Assembly: GCA_965226805.1 (NCBI GenBank)
Contig: CBDDDW010000028.1
Coordinates: 372,001 to 436,000, forward strand
Length of the DNA stretch: 64,000 bases
Reading direction: 5' to 3'
From: CBDDDW01 sp965226805
GTDB taxonomy: Bacteria > Chloroflexota > Dehalococcoidia > Lucifugimonadales > JAGWBF01
Each line of letters starts with the position of its first letter. The stretch's first letter is position 1. Under the pieces are notes generated by a model, which saw nothing but the letters and a program-made list of their open reading frames with translations, was not told where the DNA came from and did no database searches. This document shows positions 1 to 8,876 of this stretch, one piece after another. A program made the translations under genes and the position numbers.

Positions 1-6
1 TAAGCT

Positions 7-624
7 ATGGCGCCTGAGATCACAGAGGGCGATGGTCCACTATACTCCCGGACATGGGATATTGACCGGGACGAGGGGCAGGTGGTTGAGACGATGCGGC
101 AGACCCACCTGGACGCCTTTGCCGAGTCGGTGATCGAGGTGCCTCAGGACCTGGAGCGGAACATAATGGTCACCTCGGTGGACGCGTTGCTCAACTGGGG
201 GCGCAAGTCGGCGTTGTGGCCAGTGGCTTTCGGGTTAGCTTGCTGCGCCTTCGAGATGATGGCGACGGCCATGGGAAGGTTCGACATAGCCCGGTTCGGG
301 ATGGAGGCCTTCCGAGCAACCCCTCGCCAGGCAGACTTGATGATCGTGGCGGGAACGGTGACGTGGAAAATGGCCCCTGCAATCCGGCGAATCTACGACC
401 AGATGGGAGAGCCCAAGTGGGTCATCTCCATGGGGGTCTGCGCTACCAGCGGCGGTCCTTATTACTCCAGCTACAGCGTGGTCCCGGGTGTCAACCATAT
501 CGTGCCAGTAGACGTGTATGTACCGGGCTGCCCACCGCGCCCGGACGCTTTACTGTACGGCATCATGCAGCTACACGAGAAGATCAAGCGGTACAGCCTC
601 CGTGGTGAGGTGGCGGGAAGCTGA
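7..624 (+). CDS. nuoB: NADH-quinone oxidoreductase subunit B
   Basis: This 205-residue protein is NuoB, the complex I connecting subunit that carries cluster N2, the last iron-sulfur cluster before quinone. The four ligand cysteines are visible: the tandem pair C79-C80 in GLACCAFEM, C145 in GVCATSGG and C175 in YVPGCPPRPDAL. It is somewhat longer than many NuoB proteins because of an N-terminal extension of about 40 residues. The first three bases of the window are TAA, possibly the stop of an upstream nuoA, but that gene is outside the window. It overlaps nuoC by one base (TGATG), indicating translational coupling in a long nuo operon. Confidence 0.96.
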   Translation: MAPEITEGDGPLYSRTWDIDRDEGQVVETMRQTHLDAFAESVIEVPQDLERNIMVTSVDALLNWGRKSALWPVAFGLACCAFEMMATAMGRFDIARFGMEAFRATPRQADLMIVAGTVTWKMAPAIRRIYDQMGEPKWVISMGVCATSGGPYYSSYSVVPGVNHIVPVDVYVPGCPPRPDALLYGIMQLHEKIKRYSLRGEVAGS

Positions 625-1079
625 TGACCAGGGTCCTGGAGGGCGGACAGGTTGCCGACTCCCTTCAAGAGCACCACCCCGGAGTGGTAGATCACTGGAC
701 ACAGTCCGAGGTCTGGGTCACGCCCGAGAGCATCCTGGAGGTAGTGAAGTTCCTGAAAGGGGCGCCCGGCCTGGACCTAACCTACCTCAACGCCATATCG
801 GCAGTGGACTATGTAGACCATTTTGAGCTGGTCTATCACCTCACCTCCTTCGAGCATAACCACTCCACCGTCATCAAGGCCAGGGTGTACGGCCGCGAGG
901 AACCCTCCATACCATCGATCGTGAGCGTGTGGCAAGGGGCCGATTTACAGGAGCGGGAGATCTGGGACCTGATGGGTATACGGTTCCTGGAGCACCCCAA
1001 TCTCAAGCGGATCATGCTGTGGGAGGGATTTCAGGGGCACCCTCTACGCAAGGACTTCCAGGACGTGGTGGAGTACTAA
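624..1079 (+). CDS. nuoC: NADH-quinone oxidoreductase subunit C
   Basis: NuoC (151 residues) is the 30-kDa peripheral-arm subunit of complex I that packs against NuoD and NuoB. The family signature is visible near residues 108-141: EREIWDLMGIRFLEHPNLKRI, followed by the conserved LWEGFQGHPLRKDF end. It is a stand-alone NuoC, not fused to NuoD. The start overlaps the nuoB stop by one base and the stop lies six bases before nuoD, so the gene is embedded in the operon. The start is fixed by this coupling. Confidence 0.93.
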   Translation: MTRVLEGGQVADSLQEHHPGVVDHWTQSEVWVTPESILEVVKFLKGAPGLDLTYLNAISAVDYVDHFELVYHLTSFEHNHSTVIKARVYGREEPSIPSIVSVWQGADLQEREIWDLMGIRFLEHPNLKRIMLWEGFQGHPLRKDFQDVVEY

Positions 1080-1085
1080 AGCGCG

Positions 1086-2192
1086 ATGGCTATCAAGACC
1101 GAGCCCATTACGGTAAACATAGGCCCTCAGCATCCCAGTACACACGGTGTATTCAGGCTCAGAGTCACCTTCGACGGCGAGGTCATTCTGGACGTCGAGC
1201 CCGTTTTCGGGTACCTGCACCGGGGCTCGGAGAAACTGGCGGAGGAGCGTAACTACGTCCAAGTAATTACGCTAACCGACAGGTTGGACTACGTGGCCTC
1301 CATGACCAATAACCAGGCCTACTGTTTGGCCGTAGAGAAGCTTATGGGAATCGAGGTGCCCGAAAGGGGCAAGTATCTCAGAGTAATGGCCGCCGAGCTA
1401 CAGCGTATCGCGAGCCACCTGGTCGCCATTGGATTTTTCCTCCAGGACCTGGGCGCCCTGGGCACGCCCCTGATGTACTGTTTCAGGGAACGGGAGAGGA
1501 TTCTGGATCTCTTTGAGATGCTCTGCGGCGCCCGAGTTACGGTCAGCTACATGAGGCCGGGGGGAGTATTCTTCGATACTCCAGAAGACTACTGGCCCGC
1601 GCTCAGACAGTTTCTCCGCGAAATGCCGGGCTATATCGGTGAGCTGGAACGCCTCCTTGTGGAGAACGAGATCATCCTCGTGAGGACCAAGGGCGTCGGC
1701 CTGTTGTCGCTGGAGAGAGCCTTGGAGTGCTCGGTCAGCGGGCCTATGCTCAGGGCCAGCGGCCTCGATTGGGACTGGCGCAAGGCGGACCCCTACGACG
1801 CCTACGACCGCGTCGAGTTCGATGTGCCCGTTGGGAGCAACGGCGATAATCTGGACCGGTTCTGGCTGCGGATGCAGGAGATGCACCAGAGCCTGCGGAT
1901 AATAGAACAGTGTGTGGAGCAGATCCCCGACGGGCCCGTGCGTGCCGAGCTCCCCCTGGTGCTCCGGCCTCCCGCTGGAGCGGAAGCATATGGCCGGGTG
2001 GAGTCTCCGAAGGGAGAGCTGGGGTTTTATCTGGTCAGCGACGGCGGCATAGCCCCTTACCGCTGCAAGATACGTTCTCCTTCATTGTTGAACCTTACGG
2101 TGACGCGAGACCTCCTGGTGGGCTGGAAGCTGGCCGATATGATCGTCAGCCTGGGAAGCATTGACATCAACATGGGAGAGGTCGATCGATGA
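1086..2192 (+). CDS. nuoD: NADH-quinone oxidoreductase subunit D
   Basis: NuoD (368 residues) is the 49-kDa subunit of complex I, homologous to the large subunit of NiFe hydrogenases, and forms the quinone-binding pocket with NuoB. The N-terminal motif GPQHPSTHGVFRL and the C-terminal DINMGEVDR end are both diagnostic, so the gene is full length. The ATG lies six bases after nuoC. Its stop overlaps the nuoH start (ATGA). In many genomes nuoE, nuoF and nuoG lie between nuoD and nuoH; here nuoH follows directly, so no NADH-oxidising module is encoded at this locus. Confidence 0.96.
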   Translation: MAIKTEPITVNIGPQHPSTHGVFRLRVTFDGEVILDVEPVFGYLHRGSEKLAEERNYVQVITLTDRLDYVASMTNNQAYCLAVEKLMGIEVPERGKYLRVMAAELQRIASHLVAIGFFLQDLGALGTPLMYCFRERERILDLFEMLCGARVTVSYMRPGGVFFDTPEDYWPALRQFLREMPGYIGELERLLVENEIILVRTKGVGLLSLERALECSVSGPMLRASGLDWDWRKADPYDAYDRVEFDVPVGSNGDNLDRFWLRMQEMHQSLRIIEQCVEQIPDGPVRAELPLVLRPPAGAEAYGRVESPKGELGFYLVSDGGIAPYRCKIRSPSLLNLTVTRDLLVGWKLADMIVSLGSIDINMGEVDR

Positions 2193-3445
2193 AGTGCGTG
2201 ATCGAGGACGGCGCTCTCCTCTACGATAGCGTCCTCTTTCGGCACATCTATAATCTACTTGGCGAGGTGTTGCCCCATCGCCTGTGCGCCCTGGACTACT
2301 TTCTCTCCGGCTTAGCCATAATGTTGATCCTGGTAAACGGTATCCTCCTGGGAGCAGCCGTCTTCGTCTGGGCCGAGAGGCGGTTATTGGGCAGGTTCCA
2401 CAACCGGCGCGGGCCCAATCGCTGGGGTCCCTTTGGGCTCCTCCAGCCCATCGCGGACCTTGTGAAGCTACTGAGTAAGGAAGACATAATCCCTCGAGAA
2501 GCGGACAGGCTGGCCTTCACGCTGGTGCCGATAGTCATGGTGATGCCCCTGATAATGATCCTGGCGGTGGTCCCCTTTGCGCGAAACACTTTCCTGGCGG
2601 ACCTGAACGTGGGCGTCCTCTACGTGCTCGCCGTAACGTCGATCAGTACTCTGGGGATCTTTATGGCCGGTTGGTCCTCGGGCAACAGATACGCCATGTT
2701 CGGGGCCATGCGAGGCGTCGCCATGCTGATCAGCTACGAGATACCCACGGTTCTTTCGCTAGTAGGGGTAGTCTTGATCGCAGGTTCGATGAGCCTCACA
2801 GACGTGGTCAATGCCCAGACCATACCGTTTCTTCTGGTCCAGCCCCTGGGCATCATCGTGTTTTTCCTTGGGATATCGGCGGAGCTCAACCGGACCCCCT
2901 TTGATATCGTGGAGGCCGAGTCGGAAATCGTCGCCGGTTACCACACGGAGTACAGTGGGATCAAGTTTGCTCTGATCCAGATGGCCGAGTTCGGCGGGGT
3001 ACTCGCCGCATCCGCCATCATCTCGACTTTATTCCTGGGTGGCTGGTCCGGCCCATTCCTTTCCGGCCAGCTCGGCGCCTTGTGGTTCCTCCTGAAGGTG
3101 GCGTTCTTCGCATTCCTGTTCATCTGGATACGGGCCACTTTCCCAAGGCTTCGAGTCGACCAGATCATGGCATTCGCTTGGAAATTCCTCTTTCCACTGA
3201 GCCTGATAAACCTGTTCGCCACGACGCTCGAGGTGTATTTCCTTGGGGATGCGGACGGAGCGCTGACCAGGGGGGACTTGGGGATCATGTTCGCGATCAA
3301 CATGGTGGTGGCCTTCGCGGCCATATATACTTTCGGCCGTGCAATAAGAGAGGATGTAAGGCCTCCCGCGAGGACGGCAGAGGTAGTGCCACCCGGAGCG
3401 TACGCGTCAGGGGTGTTAACTCACGGTCGGGGGGAGGCCAGATAG
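2189..3445 (+). CDS. nuoH: NADH-quinone oxidoreductase subunit H
   Basis: NuoH (418 residues) is the multi-pass membrane subunit of complex I that links the quinone site to the proton-pumping arm. Conserved family segments are visible: WAERRLLGRFHNRRGPNRWGP near residues 61-81, NRTPFDIVEAESE near 235-247, and RATFPRLRVDQ near 314-324. Hydrophobic segments occur throughout. The protein has an N-terminal extension of about 35 residues before the first membrane helix and a polar C-terminal tail of about 40 residues. It starts inside the nuoD stop (ATGA overlap) and ends one base before nuoI. Confidence 0.95.
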   Translation: MKCVIEDGALLYDSVLFRHIYNLLGEVLPHRLCALDYFLSGLAIMLILVNGILLGAAVFVWAERRLLGRFHNRRGPNRWGPFGLLQPIADLVKLLSKEDIIPREADRLAFTLVPIVMVMPLIMILAVVPFARNTFLADLNVGVLYVLAVTSISTLGIFMAGWSSGNRYAMFGAMRGVAMLISYEIPTVLSLVGVVLIAGSMSLTDVVNAQTIPFLLVQPLGIIVFFLGISAELNRTPFDIVEAESEIVAGYHTEYSGIKFALIQMAEFGGVLAASAIISTLFLGGWSGPFLSGQLGALWFLLKVAFFAFLFIWIRATFPRLRVDQIMAFAWKFLFPLSLINLFATTLEVYFLGDADGALTRGDLGIMFAINMVVAFAAIYTFGRAIREDVRPPARTAEVVPPGAYASGVLTHGRGEAR

Positions 3446-3446
3446 A

Positions 3447-4040
3447 ATGTACGGGTTGGGGCTAGCCAAGGGACTGGCGGTGACGATGAAGAATCTGTTC
3501 CGCAGCCCCTTTACTACACAGTATCCGGAGGAGAGGCTCCCACAGCATCCCCGTTTCAGGGGTGAAGAATTCGTCTGGTACGAGGAGCGTTGTACCGGTT
3601 GCGCCTCATGTGCCAAGTACTGTCCCCTGGGCATCATTCGAATCGTCACCGCCCCCAGTGGCTCCGCTCCCAGAGAAGGGGACAAGTACAATCTGGAAGT
3701 GTTCGACATCGACATCGGCAGGTGCATGTTCTGCGGTCTCTGTGTGGAGGCCTGCCCCTACGACGCCTTGTTTATGGGAAGCGGGTTCGAGAGGGGTACA
3801 TATGAGCGCAAGAATCTGGTTATTACCATAGATGAGCTTCGCCAGTCGGAGAAGCGCCCGAGCACATGGTTCCGACCGCAACTTGAAGGTGGTGGGTATA
3901 ATCCCCACGACGGAAGGCCTGCCTCCTGGCGGGAAGTGGGACGGGAAAACTGGAAGTGGCACGGGGACGAGAAGGCCGGCGCTAGGTTTCGCCCCGAGGC
4001 TCAGCAGGGAGAATCTATCAACCCAGGCAAAGGCGAGTAG
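3447..4040 (+). CDS. nuoI: NADH-quinone oxidoreductase subunit I (2x[4Fe-4S] ferredoxin-like)
   Basis: NuoI (197 residues) carries clusters N6a and N6b of complex I. Two CxxCxxCxxxCP motifs are visible: CTGCASCAKYCP near residues 50-61 and CMFCGLCVEACP near 94-105. After the second motif there is a polar, Trp- and Gly-rich tail of about 80 residues with no obvious domain, longer than in compact NuoI proteins. The ATG follows the nuoH stop by one base, so it is very likely translationally coupled. Electrons would pass from here to NuoB. Confidence 0.95.
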   Translation: MYGLGLAKGLAVTMKNLFRSPFTTQYPEERLPQHPRFRGEEFVWYEERCTGCASCAKYCPLGIIRIVTAPSGSAPREGDKYNLEVFDIDIGRCMFCGLCVEACPYDALFMGSGFERGTYERKNLVITIDELRQSEKRPSTWFRPQLEGGGYNPHDGRPASWREVGRENWKWHGDEKAGARFRPEAQQGESINPGKGE

Positions 4041-4050
4041 TCGGCTACCG

Positions 4051-4734
4051 ATGGACTTCGAGGATGTAATCTTCTGGGTCCTGGCGCTCGGTACGGTGGC
4101 ACCCGCATTAGGTGTCGTGCTAATACGGGACATTTTCCGAGCGGCGCTTCTGTTGGTGGTGGTCTTTTTAGCGGTGGCCGGGTTGTTCGTCATGATGAAC
4201 GCCGAGTTCCTGGCCGTGGTTCAGGTGCTCATCTATGCCGGGGCCATCGCCATCCTCATCATCTTCGCCATAATGCTTACCCGCGATGTGCAGCAGGGTA
4301 ACCTTCCCAACCGCCTTCAGCCGGCGGCTGTGCTGTTCCCGGCCCTGTTGTTGGCTGCCCTTGTGTTCGTCGCATTGGACACCGAGTGGAGGCTGCTCTC
4401 GGACCAGCCGCAGCAGCTGCAGGAGGACGTGGCTCTGGTGCAGGCGAACACATTCACCGGGGTACCGGACAGGATAGAGAAGCTGAAAGAAGATATAGGT
4501 GAAGCTAAGCAACTGGCCGGGGAACAACGACTGGCAGGTCAGCTGACTGAGGCGCAGCGATCAGAGCAAGAGATAATCGCCGCTGAAAGAGAGATCGTCC
4601 GGTTGAAGCGGATCGGAGAGCGGTCCGGGATCGGTGACCTGCTGGTCAAGGATTTTGCCCTCCCCCTGGAGATGGCAGCGGTGTTGCTCCTCGCCGCGGT
4701 AATTGGCGGCCTAGTACTGGTACGGGAGCGGTAG
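4051..4734 (+). CDS. nuoJ: NADH-quinone oxidoreductase subunit J with an internal coiled-coil insertion
   Basis: NuoJ is a membrane subunit of complex I. I place the start at the ATG at 4051, which gives 227 residues beginning MDFEDVIFWV; an in-frame ATG 219 bases upstream lies deep in nuoI and is unlikely. Conserved membrane helices include the AEFLAVVQVLIYAGAIAILIIF segment (51-72) and the final KDFALPLEMAAVLLLAA helix (200-216). Between helix 4 (about 92-109) and the last helix lies a long polar stretch. Residues about 137-190 are rich in Glu, Lys, Gln and Leu with coiled-coil-like spacing. Typical NuoJ proteins have a much shorter loop here. Confidence 0.93.
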   Translation: MDFEDVIFWVLALGTVAPALGVVLIRDIFRAALLLVVVFLAVAGLFVMMNAEFLAVVQVLIYAGAIAILIIFAIMLTRDVQQGNLPNRLQPAAVLFPALLLAALVFVALDTEWRLLSDQPQQLQEDVALVQANTFTGVPDRIEKLKEDIGEAKQLAGEQRLAGQLTEAQRSEQEIIAAEREIVRLKRIGERSGIGDLLVKDFALPLEMAAVLLLAAVIGGLVLVRER

Positions 4735-4736
4735 GC

Positions 4737-5066
4737 GTGGACCTGGAGCGATTTCTCACACTGTCTGCCGTGCTGTTCTGCGTGGGCCTATACGGTGCGC
4801 TGGCCCGGCGGAATGTCATCACCGTGCTCATGTCTGTCGAGCTTATGTTCAATGCCGTCAACATAGCTCTGGTGGCGTTCGCCAAATACACCTTGCCCGC
4901 AGGCGCCGAGGAGCACCTGGGCCGGTTGCTGACGGGCCAGATATTCGCCATCTTTATTATCACCGTGGCTGCGGCGGAGGTAGCGCTGGGCCTGGGCATC
5001 GTTATGGCCCTCTACCGGAGCCGGCAAACAGTGGACTTGAGCCAGGCTACGTTGCTAAGGAACTAG
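4737..5066 (+). CDS. nuoK: NADH-quinone oxidoreductase subunit K
   Basis: NuoK (109 residues) is a three-helix, MrpC-like membrane subunit of complex I. It has the family pattern: GLYGALARRNVITVLMSVELMFNAVNIALVAF, with the membrane-embedded glutamate of SVELMFNAVN, and a second glutamate in AAAEVALGLGI. The start is GTG at 4737, two bases after the nuoJ stop. A 104-base gap follows before the next ORF, the largest gap inside the cluster. Confidence 0.95.
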   Translation: MDLERFLTLSAVLFCVGLYGALARRNVITVLMSVELMFNAVNIALVAFAKYTLPAGAEEHLGRLLTGQIFAIFIITVAAAEVALGLGIVMALYRSRQTVDLSQATLLRN

Positions 5067-5170
5067 GCCGACGCCGCGTGACATCCCCTTTTGGTAGACT
5101 CCGGAGGGCCAACCGTCGAACTGATTGTCGCGCGCCAGACCAAGGTCCCTAAACGACTACCTGGGGGTAA

Positions 5171-5377
5171 ATGGGCGAGGATATGTGGGTAGAGATCAAA
5201 AAAGCGCCGAATCTCATTACCGCGGAGATGTGGAAAGAGGTCTTCGAAGGGGAAGGCCTTCCGACGCGTATATTGCCCGAAGGAGACATTCTGGCCTGGG
5301 GGGAGCGTGTTCCCTTTCGGATAATGGTGCCCCGTGGCCGAGAACACGTGGCAGAGGAGATACTGAGGAAACTGTAA
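5171..5377 (+). CDS. small protein inside the nuo cluster, DUF2007-like
   Basis: This 68-residue acidic protein has no membrane segment and no cysteines. The pattern of an N-terminal strand, a helix over WKEVFEGEGLPTRIL, then a strand and a helix at VPRGREHVAEEILRKL resembles the small DUF2007 'putative signal transducing protein' fold, in which a stretch of the type LLEGEGIP is typical. That assignment rests on pattern only. It lies between nuoK and nuoL, one base before the nuoL ATG, so it is co-transcribed and probably coupled to nuoL translation. A role as an assembly or regulatory factor for complex I is speculation. Confidence 0.7.
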   Translation: MGEDMWVEIKKAPNLITAEMWKEVFEGEGLPTRILPEGDILAWGERVPFRIMVPRGREHVAEEILRKL

Positions 5378-5378
5378 G

Positions 5379-7337
5379 ATGATCCCGGAAGAAGCTGTCT
5401 GGACTATATTCTTCCTACCTCTTGCCGCCTTTTTGCTTATTGCCCTCGTCGTGAGGCCCTTCTTCAACGCGTTCCGCGAGCAGAGCGCTCTCATTACCGT
5501 AGTCGCCATCGCGGCTTCCCTGGCTCTATCGGTTTGGGCTCTTGTCTCGGTAATCGACAGACATGGTCCGCTCGCGTTCTCATCCTACGAGTGGGTAACG
5601 GTCGGGGATCTCACCATCCAGGTGGGCCTGTTGGTGGACTCTCTGACGGCCATCATGCTGGTAGTGATCACGGGTGTGAGCCTGCTGGTCCAGGTCTACT
5701 CGGTGGGCTACATGAAGGACGACCCCGGCTACGCCCGGTACTTCGCGATAATGTGCCTGTTCACCGCTTCTATGGTGGGCCTCGTAATATCCAGCAACCT
5801 GGTACAGCTGTACGTCTTCTGGGAGCTGGTTGGCGTGTGCTCCTACCTGCTCATTGGGTTTTGGTTCAACCGTCCGGCCGCCGCGGCCGCCGCGAAGAAG
5901 GCCTTTATCGTTACCCGGATCGGCGACTTTGGGTTCCTGGTGGCGATACTCTACCTCTTTTTCAAAGGATCCAGCCTGGAGATAGGCGACATAAACGAGG
6001 CCGCCCGATTAGGTGTCTTTGGGGGCATGGCCGGGACCTGGCTGGCGCTGGGCATCTTCGCCGGGGCTGCCGGGAAGTCGGCCCAGTTCCCACTGCATGT
6101 GTGGCTCCCCGACGCAATGGAGGGTCCGACCCCGGTTAGCGCCCTCATACATGCGGCCACCATGGTGGCGGCGGGAGTATTCCTCGTGGCTCGCTTCTTT
6201 CCCGTCTTTGAGGCTTCTGCCGATGCCATGCATACCGTGGCACTGATAGGGGCCTTTACCGCCCTGTTTGCGGCTACTATGGGGCTGGTGATGAACGACA
6301 TAAAACGCGTGATGGCCTACTCCACCATCAGCCAGCTAGGGTTTATGATGGCGGCTCTGGGAGTGGGCGCATACGGAGCGGCGATATTCCATCTATTCAC
6401 CCACGCCTTCTTCAAGGCACTTCTATTCATGGGTGCGGGCAGCGTCAATCACGCCGCCGGCACCTTCGACATGCGCTACATGGGGGGCCTGAGGCGGCCT
6501 ATGCCCTGGACATACATCACTGTGCTGATAGGAGCCCTCAGTTTGGCCGGCATATTCCCTCTCTCCGGATTCTGGAGCAAGGACGAGATTCTTCTCCACG
6601 CCTGGCGAGGCGATTCTCTGATAGATGGAGTGGTGTTCTGGCTCCTCATGATGGGGGTCTTTCTGACGGCGGTGTATGCTTTCCGAATGGTCTACATGAC
6701 GTTCCACGGAAGTTACCGGGGAGGAGCTGACGCGGAACTGGAAGAGCGGGCCGCTGGTAGTCCCGCGGGGGCGGCACATGGCTTACTCCTGGGCGAGTCT
6801 CCACCAGCGATGATCCTGCCGATGCTTGTCCTGGGGATAGCCTCAGTGGTTTTAGGCTATCTGGTCAATCCACTGGGGTTTGGAGGCGGGTTCGCTGGGA
6901 TAGACCCTCATTGGATCACCCACTTCCTTGATCCTCGGGAGGCGGAGGCGTTCAGCTTCCCACTGGCGTCCATCTCAGTTGTCGTCGCCGCGTTGGGTAT
7001 CGGGGTCGCGACGATGGTCTACCTCTGGCCCAAGGTGTCCTTGAGTACAGTGGGCCGCCCCTTCAGGGGGATTCACCGGATGTTTTCCGAGAAGTACTAT
7101 ATGGATCAGCTTTACGAACGGCAGATCGTGTTGCGAGGGGTGTACGGGGGTTTGGCTGGAACGTTGGACTGGTTTGATCGGAAGATCGTTGATAATGTCG
7201 CAGAGTTCGTGGGGTGGGTCTCTCGTACCACAGGCCGGGGGATCAGCCTCATACAAACGGGTCAAGTTCAGGGATATGGGGTGGCTATTTCCCTGGGAGT
7301 GGCGCTGATCGTGGGGGCATATCTTATATGGGGATAG
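5379..7337 (+). CDS. nuoL: NADH-quinone oxidoreductase subunit L
   Basis: NuoL (652 residues) is the distal antiporter-like proton-pumping subunit of complex I, with the long lateral helix at its C terminus. Family landmarks are visible: YVFWELVGVCSYLLIGFW near 146-163, the antiporter core GKSAQFPLHVWLPDAMEGPTPVSALIHAATMVAAGV near 231-266, and MNDIKRVMAYSTISQLGFM near 305-323. The conserved Glu in WELVG and Lys in GKSAQFP are present. The polar lateral region and the last membrane helix (after about 630) complete a normal-length protein. It begins one base after the small upstream ORF. Confidence 0.96.
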   Translation: MIPEEAVWTIFFLPLAAFLLIALVVRPFFNAFREQSALITVVAIAASLALSVWALVSVIDRHGPLAFSSYEWVTVGDLTIQVGLLVDSLTAIMLVVITGVSLLVQVYSVGYMKDDPGYARYFAIMCLFTASMVGLVISSNLVQLYVFWELVGVCSYLLIGFWFNRPAAAAAAKKAFIVTRIGDFGFLVAILYLFFKGSSLEIGDINEAARLGVFGGMAGTWLALGIFAGAAGKSAQFPLHVWLPDAMEGPTPVSALIHAATMVAAGVFLVARFFPVFEASADAMHTVALIGAFTALFAATMGLVMNDIKRVMAYSTISQLGFMMAALGVGAYGAAIFHLFTHAFFKALLFMGAGSVNHAAGTFDMRYMGGLRRPMPWTYITVLIGALSLAGIFPLSGFWSKDEILLHAWRGDSLIDGVVFWLLMMGVFLTAVYAFRMVYMTFHGSYRGGADAELEERAAGSPAGAAHGLLLGESPPAMILPMLVLGIASVVLGYLVNPLGFGGGFAGIDPHWITHFLDPREAEAFSFPLASISVVVAALGIGVATMVYLWPKVSLSTVGRPFRGIHRMFSEKYYMDQLYERQIVLRGVYGGLAGTLDWFDRKIVDNVAEFVGWVSRTTGRGISLIQTGQVQGYGVAISLGVALIVGAYLIWG

Positions 7338-7346
7338 ACCGTTAAC

Positions 7347-8876
7347 GTGGAATTCAACGGTTTACTCACGGCGGTTGTCTTCCTGCCTCTGGCGGGAGCT
7401 CTGCTTATCGCGCTGCTGGTGAAGGGCGATCAGCGAATTCGCATCTTCGCTGCGTTGGTGACCCTGGCGAACCTGGGTCTGTCCATCGTGGTGTTCGCTC
7501 TGTTCGACTCCGGTGACGGCGTCCGTGGGTTCCAACTGGAAGACAGGGTCGGCTGGATAGGTAAGGGGTCGTTCTTCAACAACCAGACCTTCGAAGCCAG
7601 CTACCACCTGGGGGTCGACGGCCTCAGTGCACCACTTGTGCTGCTTACGGGACTCCTCGGCTTCTGCGGCGTGCTTGCCTCCTGGAGCATTCCCACAAGG
7701 GTGAAGGAGTACTTCGTCTGGTTCCTGGTGTTGCAGACGGCCGTGATGGGCGTTTTTACTGCCCTCGATTTCCTCCTATTCTTCCTGTTCTGGGAGCTCG
7801 AGCTTATCCCGATGTTCCTGCTTATATCCATTTGGGGCACGGGCCGCAAAGAGTATTCGGCCATGAAGTTCCTTATATTCACTATTACAGGCAGTGCCTT
7901 CATGTTGGTATCTATCGTGACCCTGTTCCTCACTCCTGGGGTGGGCACCTTCGACATGACGGAGCTAGCGGCATCGGGCATCGATGCCACCAAGGTTATC
8001 ATCCCCATCAACGTGATATTCTGGTTCTTCGTGGCCGGATTTGTCATAAAGCTGCCCATCTGGCCGGTCCACACCTGGCTCCCAGACGCCCACACCGACG
8101 CCCCGACGGCGGTGAGCGTGATGCTGGCGGGCGTCCTCCTGAAAATGGGTGGATACGGGCTCATCCGGATATGCGTGGGGATGTTCCACGATCTTGACAA
8201 CCGTGAGGCTTTTGGGTGGACGCTAGCGGTCCTGGCAGTGATCAGCGTGCTGTATGGCGCCCTGGTGACGCTGCGTCAGACGGACCTGAAGCGTCTCATC
8301 GCATACAGCAGCGTCAGCCACATGGGGCTTGTGTTACTGGGAGTGGCGGTGGGTATAAGTGGCCTGGCCGGATCTAGGGAAGCCCTGACCGGAGCCAGCA
8401 TGCAGATGTTTGCCCACGGCACCATAACTGGACTCTTATTCTTGATTGTGGGGATCGTCTATGAAAAGGCGCATACCAGGTACATACCGGACCTGGGCGG
8501 CCTCGCCGGGCGCATGCCATTGCTGGCAGCGGCGTTCCTGATCGCGGGCCTGGCCTCCTTGGGTCTTCCCGGCTTCAGTGGCTTTGTAGCCGAGATCCTT
8601 GTGTTCCTCGGCTCGTTCAAGGCTTTTCCATGGCCGACAGCTTTGGCTGCCTTCGGGATAGTGCTGGCCGCCGGCTACATCCTGTGGATGATAGAGCGGG
8701 TGATGTTCGGGACCGCAAGGGAGAGATTTGCGGACATAAGTGACGCCAACGTGATCCAGGCCATCCCCGTGGGGCTCCTCGTAATCAGCATCGCTGTCAT
8801 AGGAATTTATCCCGCATTTCTGACGGATGTATTTGACGCCGGAATGAAACAGGTGCTGGGAGGTTTTAGCCGGTGA
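7347..8876 (+). CDS. nuoM: NADH-quinone oxidoreductase subunit M
   Basis: NuoM (509 residues) is the second antiporter-like proton-pumping subunit. It shows FLFFLFWELELIPMFLLISIWG around 135-156, with the conserved Glu of WELELIP, and the core FVIKLPIWPVHTWLPDAHTDAPTAVSVMLAGVLLKMGGYG around 231-270. TDLKRLIAYSSVSHMGLV follows at 311-328. The start is GTG at 7347, nine bases after nuoL. The last four bases overlap the nuoN start (GTGA). Confidence 0.96.
   Translation: MEFNGLLTAVVFLPLAGALLIALLVKGDQRIRIFAALVTLANLGLSIVVFALFDSGDGVRGFQLEDRVGWIGKGSFFNNQTFEASYHLGVDGLSAPLVLLTGLLGFCGVLASWSIPTRVKEYFVWFLVLQTAVMGVFTALDFLLFFLFWELELIPMFLLISIWGTGRKEYSAMKFLIFTITGSAFMLVSIVTLFLTPGVGTFDMTELAASGIDATKVIIPINVIFWFFVAGFVIKLPIWPVHTWLPDAHTDAPTAVSVMLAGVLLKMGGYGLIRICVGMFHDLDNREAFGWTLAVLAVISVLYGALVTLRQTDLKRLIAYSSVSHMGLVLLGVAVGISGLAGSREALTGASMQMFAHGTITGLLFLIVGIVYEKAHTRYIPDLGGLAGRMPLLAAAFLIAGLASLGLPGFSGFVAEILVFLGSFKAFPWPTALAAFGIVLAAGYILWMIERVMFGTARERFADISDANVIQAIPVGLLVISIAVIGIYPAFLTDVFDAGMKQVLGGFSR

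Noticed and set aside
3832..4050. N-terminal extension of the nuoJ frame by 73 residues into nuoI
   Set aside because: The extension is low-complexity and overlaps the conserved nuoI gene. The NuoJ family start matches ATG 4051.
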